Assembly: GCA_020635205.1 (NCBI GenBank)
Contig: JACKAE010000001.1
Span: 124,001 to 188,000 of the forward strand
DNA: 64,000 bases
Direction: 5' to 3'
Origin: Ignavibacteria bacterium
Lineage (GTDB): Bacteria > Bacteroidota > Ignavibacteria > OLB7
The notes beneath the pieces are model-generated. The model was not told the DNA's origin, ran no database searches, and worked only from the letters and a program-made list of their open reading frames with translations. Position numbers and translations under genes: made by a program. Positions 59,270 to 64,000 of this stretch are shown here, piece by piece; the stretch's first letter is position 1, and the number at the start of each line of letters is the position of its first letter.

Positions 59270-60935
59270 CTATCTTGAAAAATATCTCGACGGATCAATT
59301 TCCGACCGAGAACTTCAGCAGTTCCGCGATCTTCTGGATGCCGAACCGCGACTTCATAGTGAGCTTTCCAAAACTCTTGAGTTGCGTTCAATTATCCACG
59401 ACGATTTGTTGGCACTGAGGCCTCCAGAACATCTCTCCGAGTTTGTCAGAGAGAATCTTGCTGAGCAGTTTGCTGCCTTAGCCACCGAAGAAGAAGAGAG
59501 ACGCCCTCCTCTATTCTTTACAGGTCGGCTTGCAGGTTCATCTCTGGTAGCTATGGTTGCACTTGTGCTGATTGCACTTGCTCCTACTTGGATTGCTCCT
59601 TCGGGTGGAGATCGTTTGGCAGCGTTTGTTGATGGAGGAATTCCCGAACAATCTCTCGCTGATGCGGCCTCTCAACAAGTAGATGTTTCCTCACCTCAGA
59701 TACCTGTGAATCCAACGTTGGCAGGATCAGAGTTGACAGGATCAGAAAAAGCTAACATCTCTGGTGCGCAGCCAAGAAGCAGAACGGCATCTGTTGCTAC
59801 GCTTCCTTCTCTTCAAAACGACGTTGTTGCCAACTCAAACGATCCGTCGATTCTAAGTGAAGAGGGGAGCGAGGCACAATCAGTAGATCCTTTAGATGCA
59901 GAGATAGCAGCACCAGCAGTTGCGCTGGGCAATATCTTAGATGATGAGGGGAATTCCTCCGATGAATTGATTGTTGAAAGTGCGTTGGCTTCGAACTTCC
60001 AGTCACGACAACTTGGTTTGATGGGACAGGATCCCAATCAAGCCTTCAGAGAGATGCGGACGAACTCCAATCTGTTCGAGAAGGCCGACATTGTAGACCA
60101 CGCTGCTGAGTCCTTTAATCAGTTAGCTAATGGTGATATAGAGGCTTCCAGATCACGTTCAGATCGTTCACTTCCAAGTTTAGACGGGAACGAAAACCGA
60201 CGCCGAATTATGTTCGGCGGTACATTAGCTTCTGGTCTGACAACCAGAGAGTCAACATTTTCTGTTCAAGGATCAGCCTACATGGCAATGACATTGGGAG
60301 AGGGGAGTCGAATTGGTTTAGAGGGGGGGAGTGCGATGTTCAGCTATCGGAAGGTAGTAGCAGTACAGACCAGAACAGTGCCGACTGAAGTTTTTGGTCG
60401 GCGGACAGTTGATCGGGGAGAGCTTCAAGGATCAGAGGCGAGCCTTTCAGGCGAAACGTTCCGTGCAGGAGGAATAGGGGGGCCAGCAGGGGATGAGTCG
60501 AATAGTGGAAGAGCAACTGATGTTCCAAACGAAACGGATCCAACTAATCGTGGAGATGGTTTCGGGTCAAGAGATTGGAAGTCGACACAGCTTCTCGGTG
60601 GGGGAAGCTCCATTGTTCAGCCTGTTGGTGGCAAGGGTGATGTTCACTACGATTATCGATCATATGAAGCCGAGACTTCGATGATCTACGGTCTCGTTTT
60701 CTACGATCATACAGTTACGTCGCTCAATAAGAAGCTGAACATCAACGGCCGTATTGGCGTTGGGGGGGCTGATGGAGGTATCGTCCTAAATGCAAGGGCA
60801 TATGCAGCAATTTCAACCCATGAGAATGTTGCTTGGACGCTTGGTGTGGGAGGCTCTATGCTCCACGATTTCGCGAACGATGTCGACTTCAATGCGAACT
60901 ATGGTGTCAATGCTGGTGTAGAACTTGGGTTCTGA
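59253..60935 (+). CDS. Dual-membrane-type anti-sigma factor with beta-barrel, module 2
   Basis: A 560-residue protein with the same plan as the one at 38968-40422. Residues 1-90 are a helical cytoplasmic head (DNYLEKYLDGSISDRELQQF, HSELSKTLELRS), close to zinc-free anti-sigma domains that begin 'YLDGxLS'. Residues 93-114 are one membrane helix (SLVAMVALVLIALAPTWIA). Residues 115-315 are a Ser/Asn/Gln-rich linker. Residues 316-560 are amphipathic beta strands (MFGGTLASGLTTRES, YDHTVTSLNKKLNINGRIG) ending in NYGVNAGVELGF with terminal Phe. The Gly-Gly/Asp-rich loop at about 390-440 is unusual. Confidence 0.82.
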   Translation: MTKVDNYLEKYLDGSISDRELQQFRDLLDAEPRLHSELSKTLELRSIIHDDLLALRPPEHLSEFVRENLAEQFAALATEEEERRPPLFFTGRLAGSSLVAMVALVLIALAPTWIAPSGGDRLAAFVDGGIPEQSLADAASQQVDVSSPQIPVNPTLAGSELTGSEKANISGAQPRSRTASVATLPSLQNDVVANSNDPSILSEEGSEAQSVDPLDAEIAAPAVALGNILDDEGNSSDELIVESALASNFQSRQLGLMGQDPNQAFREMRTNSNLFEKADIVDHAAESFNQLANGDIEASRSRSDRSLPSLDGNENRRRIMFGGTLASGLTTRESTFSVQGSAYMAMTLGEGSRIGLEGGSAMFSYRKVVAVQTRTVPTEVFGRRTVDRGELQGSEASLSGETFRAGGIGGPAGDESNSGRATDVPNETDPTNRGDGFGSRDWKSTQLLGGGSSIVQPVGGKGDVHYDYRSYEAETSMIYGLVFYDHTVTSLNKKLNINGRIGVGGADGGIVLNARAYAAISTHENVAWTLGVGGSMLHDFANDVDFNANYGVNAGVELGF

Positions 60936-60960
60936 GAGCAAAACGTGATAAACAAATAAC

Positions 60961-61012
60961 AGAGGCGGGTACGATGAGCTTTTGCTGAGACGTCGTTCCC
61001 GCTTCTCTTTTT
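60961..61012 (+). terminator. Terminator of sigma/anti-sigma module 2
   Basis: GCGGG-T-ACGA (60965-60974) pairs with TCGT-T-CCCGC (60993-61002) with an unpaired T on each side; CTTCTCTTTTTC follows. It starts 26 bases after the anti-sigma stop. Confidence 0.75.
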
Positions 61013-61075
61013 CATACTATTCGAAAGTTCCGTAAACGTATCATTCACATTCATTGTAATTCCTACGCGGTCGCT

Positions 61076-62005
61076 ATGATGGCATACTCGGCAACAGCCC
61101 AGAAAGACCGTCACGGTCTGTTGATTTTCTCTATAGTCCTTCTGCTCTCTACCGTTCAGAGTGGCGAGGCACAGGGAGATGCGTTCCTTCAGCCATCTGG
61201 TGAAGGAGAGGCATGGCTCTCGGTCAGTTGGACAAGTACACGTAACTACTACAACACAGAAGGAACTACTCGGATTTTCGACAGTGTGCGGACAACATTC
61301 ACAAACTTCACCCTCGGTCTTTCTGCCGATTATGGTCTGTCGGATGATCTGGAGTTGAATCTTGAGTTGCCAATCGGATACTACACCCTTACCAGTGGTT
61401 CCCGGTTTCCCGACCGATCAATTTTTGCTCCGGCTTGGCTTGGTATAGGAGTAACGTACGGACGAGACTTTGGTGGATTGAGGGGAGCTGTCAGCTCGCT
61501 TGTGCGCATCCCCCCCGGTTTTCACGACGGTATTTACGATGATCCGAACCACCCCACGTTTCTCAGCGATGGATATTTCCAACTTCTGAACTCATTGCAT
61601 ATCGCCTACAGTGGAGATGAGTTCTGGGTAAAAGGGTCGGTTGGGTATAACCTGCGAGGGGAAGAACCTGTCGATGAAATAGTCTACTCCGCAGAGGCGG
61701 GTGTAGCACGGGTGAAGGGGACGGGAGTTTTCATTGGCTTTGCTGGGGTGATCGCTACGGAAGACCCTTCACAACCTTTGCGTCCTTTCTATGCTGGTGC
61801 TTCCGCCGAGGAGAGTCTGCGCCAGGATGGAGGTATCGGGCGTTTTGCAACGATTGATCGCGAGACAAACTTCAGGTTGCGACCGGGTGGCTTTGTGAAG
61901 ATCAACGATCATTTGAGCTTAAGTGCCCAATATCAGGTGATGCTGTTCGGTATCAACACACTCAATCTCAACACATTCAATATCGCTGGAGGGTGGCGTT
62001 TTTAA
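61076..62005 (+). CDS. Outer-membrane beta-barrel protein
   Basis: The 309-residue protein has a signal region (cleavage near GEAQ, residue 33) and then about ten amphipathic strands ending in GGWRF with terminal Phe, the BAM signature. LSADYGLSDDLELNLELPIGYYTL resembles the PF13557-like barrels. Function unknown. It is the first gene after the sigma/anti-sigma module, so it is a candidate member of its regulon. Confidence 0.78.
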   Translation: MMAYSATAQKDRHGLLIFSIVLLLSTVQSGEAQGDAFLQPSGEGEAWLSVSWTSTRNYYNTEGTTRIFDSVRTTFTNFTLGLSADYGLSDDLELNLELPIGYYTLTSGSRFPDRSIFAPAWLGIGVTYGRDFGGLRGAVSSLVRIPPGFHDGIYDDPNHPTFLSDGYFQLLNSLHIAYSGDEFWVKGSVGYNLRGEEPVDEIVYSAEAGVARVKGTGVFIGFAGVIATEDPSQPLRPFYAGASAEESLRQDGGIGRFATIDRETNFRLRPGGFVKINDHLSLSAQYQVMLFGINTLNLNTFNIAGGWRF

Positions 62006-62092
62006 CCCAATTGATTCTCGGGAAGAATGTAACTTCCCACGACCCTAAGGCGTAACGAACGGGGTTTGTGATTGTGCAAGGCAAAGTATAGT

Positions 62093-63694
62093 ATGGGGAA
62101 GCATTCTTCACAGAGAATCATGTTTGGGGTATCGGTGCGATCAATTCTGTCTCTACGTTCTCTTCTTCTTTCTCTCGCTGGATTCGTCTGTCTAATCCAG
62201 AGTTCTCTCTTCGCTCAAAACCGAATCTATCCTACCGTTCTCTATTCTGGGGTGAACCCAATTACCGTTTTTGCCACCGATGGCATTTCGAAAGTTGAAA
62301 TTCGAACGAGGCGTGGGTGGGAACCTCTCAGTAGTAGTTATGAGACTTCATACTATCGCGTAATGACAATGCCAGTCTTCGGTTACTGTGCAAAACAGGC
62401 GAGCTTTTCACTTTGGGTTGAACGTATCGATAGAAATTTCGAAGTGGAGATTCGGGTAACTGATTGCGATGGTTCTACCAGAGAGTATGACCTTGGTCTG
62501 GAGAATACTTGGACACTCTTCCATGAAGATTTCGGTACGGTGACGCTCGACGACCGACCCTGCCATACATTTATGGTTCAATCGCAGGGGGGAGATTTTG
62601 TTATTGATGAAATTACCAGCTCATCACGGCAATTCACTATCCGGTATCCCTTTAAAAAACCACCATTGCGGATACAAGGCTCCAAAACATACCGCTATTC
62701 TGTCTGTTTCAAACCGGAGCGTCTCGGTCAGCTTAAGATTCCAATTAACGTACTCATTCGTCGTGGTCAACCGGTAGGAAAGTATACAACCTATGTCGTA
62801 GCGGACACAGCCTACGTGAACGTGATTGATCCATCACGACCAAATACTCCACCTCACTATGATCCTCCCCCAGTGCAGCCTCCACCAAAGCCACGTCCTC
62901 CGAAGATTCCACCCGGTGGCCCTGACACTCCTCCTGCTCCTCCAATTCAGGCATTCCCTCTGGATCCAATACCACCGGAGCCACTCTTTAGTGATACGAA
63001 CGAACCACGTGTGGCCGGTTTGAGGGAGCCATTAGAGAAAGCTCCAGAAGAACCGCTGCCGGAGTTTGTACACGATCCCACAACGTTCCGAACGATTCTA
63101 ACCCCTACTGCCCGCTCAGTTGGAAAGGGGAAGGGGTTTATAGCAAGCTATGATGTGGCTGGAATTATTGCTGGATATGGCGTGACTGATAAGTTTACGT
63201 TAATCGGCGGAGGTGTCTACATCCCCTCTTTTATCAACAACACGTTTGCTGGAACACTGGGTGGGAAGTATGAGTTCTACCACAACAACCTATTCCGGAT
63301 AGCAGGTGGAGTTCAAGGGAATTTTTCCAGTACAGATAAATCAGATATTGTCTCAGTTGCTCCCTACATTACGGCGAACTGGGGGACAGTAGACTATTCA
63401 GCCAATCTGACTGCCGGATACTCCTGGCGTCGGCACATGCCGAGCGATACAATTGTTCCCCCCTTCGAGCGGAGAGCCGCACTCATTGGAATCGGTGGTG
63501 ACTATCGGTTTGCTAAGCATTGGAAAGTTGCAGGGGAAGCCTTCCTTCTCGAGAACTCCACCTTCCAGCCTGCTGCGATTACGTTCCGTTGGTTCAACAA
63601 TCGTGTGGCCGTTGATGCCGGGCTTGCTGTGGACCTTACTCCCGATAACGGTCTACAACTACTACCAGTGATTAGTGGTATCTGGACCTGGTAA
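62093..63694 (+). CDS. Ig-like, Pro-rich stalk and barrel protein
   Basis: From ATG 62093 the protein has 533 residues in four parts: signal peptide (ending SSLFAQ), an Ig-like domain pair (about 45-245, with a Cys in each strand set), a proline-rich stalk (about 250-340; PPPVQPPPKPRPPK and PPGGPDTPPAPP), and a C-terminal beta-barrel (about 345-533, FIASYDVAGIIAGYG, ... SGIWTW with terminal Trp). A TTG start at 62072 would add seven residues. The Ig domains could hang in the periplasm or outside, joined to the barrel by the stiff stalk. Function unknown. Confidence 0.78.
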   Translation: MGKHSSQRIMFGVSVRSILSLRSLLLSLAGFVCLIQSSLFAQNRIYPTVLYSGVNPITVFATDGISKVEIRTRRGWEPLSSSYETSYYRVMTMPVFGYCAKQASFSLWVERIDRNFEVEIRVTDCDGSTREYDLGLENTWTLFHEDFGTVTLDDRPCHTFMVQSQGGDFVIDEITSSSRQFTIRYPFKKPPLRIQGSKTYRYSVCFKPERLGQLKIPINVLIRRGQPVGKYTTYVVADTAYVNVIDPSRPNTPPHYDPPPVQPPPKPRPPKIPPGGPDTPPAPPIQAFPLDPIPPEPLFSDTNEPRVAGLREPLEKAPEEPLPEFVHDPTTFRTILTPTARSVGKGKGFIASYDVAGIIAGYGVTDKFTLIGGGVYIPSFINNTFAGTLGGKYEFYHNNLFRIAGGVQGNFSSTDKSDIVSVAPYITANWGTVDYSANLTAGYSWRRHMPSDTIVPPFERRAALIGIGGDYRFAKHWKVAGEAFLLENSTFQPAAITFRWFNNRVAVDAGLAVDLTPDNGLQLLPVISGIWTW

Positions 63695-63822
63695 AAGAGA
63701 TAGTCTGAAGAAAGTTGAGCTTCCTCTGCAAGAAGCAACATATCTTCAGCTGATAGAAAAGATTCCTTCCTGTAGATGTAAGAGTTCCCCTATCTTTCCG
63801 TTGAATCAGCTTATCATATACT

Positions 63823-64000
63823 ATGCGTCTGACCTGGCATATACTTCGAATGCACATCGGTCCGTTCTTCTTTGGAACAGCCGTTGTGGTTTTCATCTTC
63901 TTCTTGCAGTTCGTTTTCAAAACGCTGGATGAACTTGTGGGGAAAGATCTCTCCTACGGCGTGATCGCTGAACTCTACACCTACAATCTTGCTTGGATGT
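63823..64000 (+). CDS. LptF/LptG-family permease, 5' part only
   Basis: The frame starts at ATG 63823 and stays open to the window edge (59 codons). MRLTWHILRMHIGPFFFG followed by a long membrane helix and the DELVGKDLSY and YNLAW motifs match the N-terminus of YjgP/YjgQ (LptF/LptG) permeases, which extract lipopolysaccharide from the inner membrane. Most of the protein lies outside the window, so which of the two it is cannot be said. Confidence 0.8.
   Translation, partial: MRLTWHILRMHIGPFFFGTAVVVFIFFLQFVFKTLDELVGKDLSYGVIAELYTYNLAWM

Noticed and set aside
1..64000. Transposase, integrase or phage genes; rRNA and tRNA genes
   Set aside because: No frame in the window resembles a transposase or phage protein, and I found no cloverleaf or rRNA sequence by eye; small tRNA genes would need a tRNAscan run to exclude.

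Overview
The window looks like a chromosomal segment of a Gram-negative bacterium of the Bacteroidota/Chlorobiota (FCB) group. Seven secreted proteins end in Por-type (type IX secretion) C-terminal sorting domains, one of them truncated. There are many outer-membrane beta-barrels and OmpA-family proteins, lipoprotein signal peptides are common, and several starts have Bacteroidota-style TAnnTTTG promoter boxes instead of strong Shine-Dalgarno sites. Base composition is near 50% GC, so a lineage such as Kapabacteria/Ignavibacteria seems more likely than classical Bacteroidales, but this is an inference from gene content only.

Layout. 1-6.4 kb: a cut lipoprotein gene, rpmG (L33), a lipid-anchored beta-carbonic anhydrase, ferritin, a lipoprotein, a DUF6798-like membrane protein and a DinB-like protein, then small membrane proteins. 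7-13 kb: an OmpA protein with ten calcium-binding (TSP3) repeats, a SpoU methyltransferase, a voltage-gated K+ channel coupled to a glycine-rich repeat protein, and an Na+/H+ antiporter. 13-15.2 kb: a secreted protein with a broken sorting domain, then an AT-rich patch of orphan and remnant genes ending at mscS. 16-23 kb: a large OmpA protein, a small GNAT protein, a VIT1-type metal transporter, a DUF4260 protein, and an SPFH protein overlapping an NAD-kinase-family gene. 23-27.5 kb: a secreted lipoprotein, three tandem paralogous outer-membrane barrels and an FGE-fold lipoprotein. 27.8-35.6 kb: four enzymes of the lower aminomuconate/meta-cleavage route to pyruvate and acetyl-CoA (2-aminomuconate deaminase, oxopentenoate hydratase, acetaldehyde dehydrogenase, hydroxyoxovalerate aldolase), interleaved with duplicated coiled-coil genes, secreted proteins and an amino-acid-type binding lipoprotein. 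35.7-44 kb: a large IgGFc-binding-like sorted protein, the first ECF sigma/anti-sigma module, rsmE, an oligopeptide ABC ATPase and an ArsC-type reductase. 44-55 kb: a beta-propeller protein, a LytTR regulator with a degenerate receiver, a protein with about 32 head-like repeats, hemE, terC and dapD. 55-64 kb: a Spy-like protein, Lon, the second ECF sigma/anti-sigma module, two outer-membrane barrels and the start of an LptF/LptG-type permease.

The most striking feature is the pair of sigma/anti-sigma modules at 39.0-41.0 kb and 58.7-60.9 kb. In both, the gene after the ECF sigma factor encodes an anti-sigma-like cytoplasmic head, one inner-membrane helix, a long Ser/Pro/Thr/Asn-rich linker and a C-terminal outer-membrane-type beta-barrel with a terminal Phe. 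This is the architecture of the dual-membrane-spanning anti-sigma factors (Dma) known from Bacteroides: one polypeptide that could pass outer-membrane status straight to transcription. Both modules are followed by or adjacent to cell-envelope genes. The intergenic gaps also carry two dispersed repeat families and several strong hairpins, including a run of four hairpins at 936-1026.
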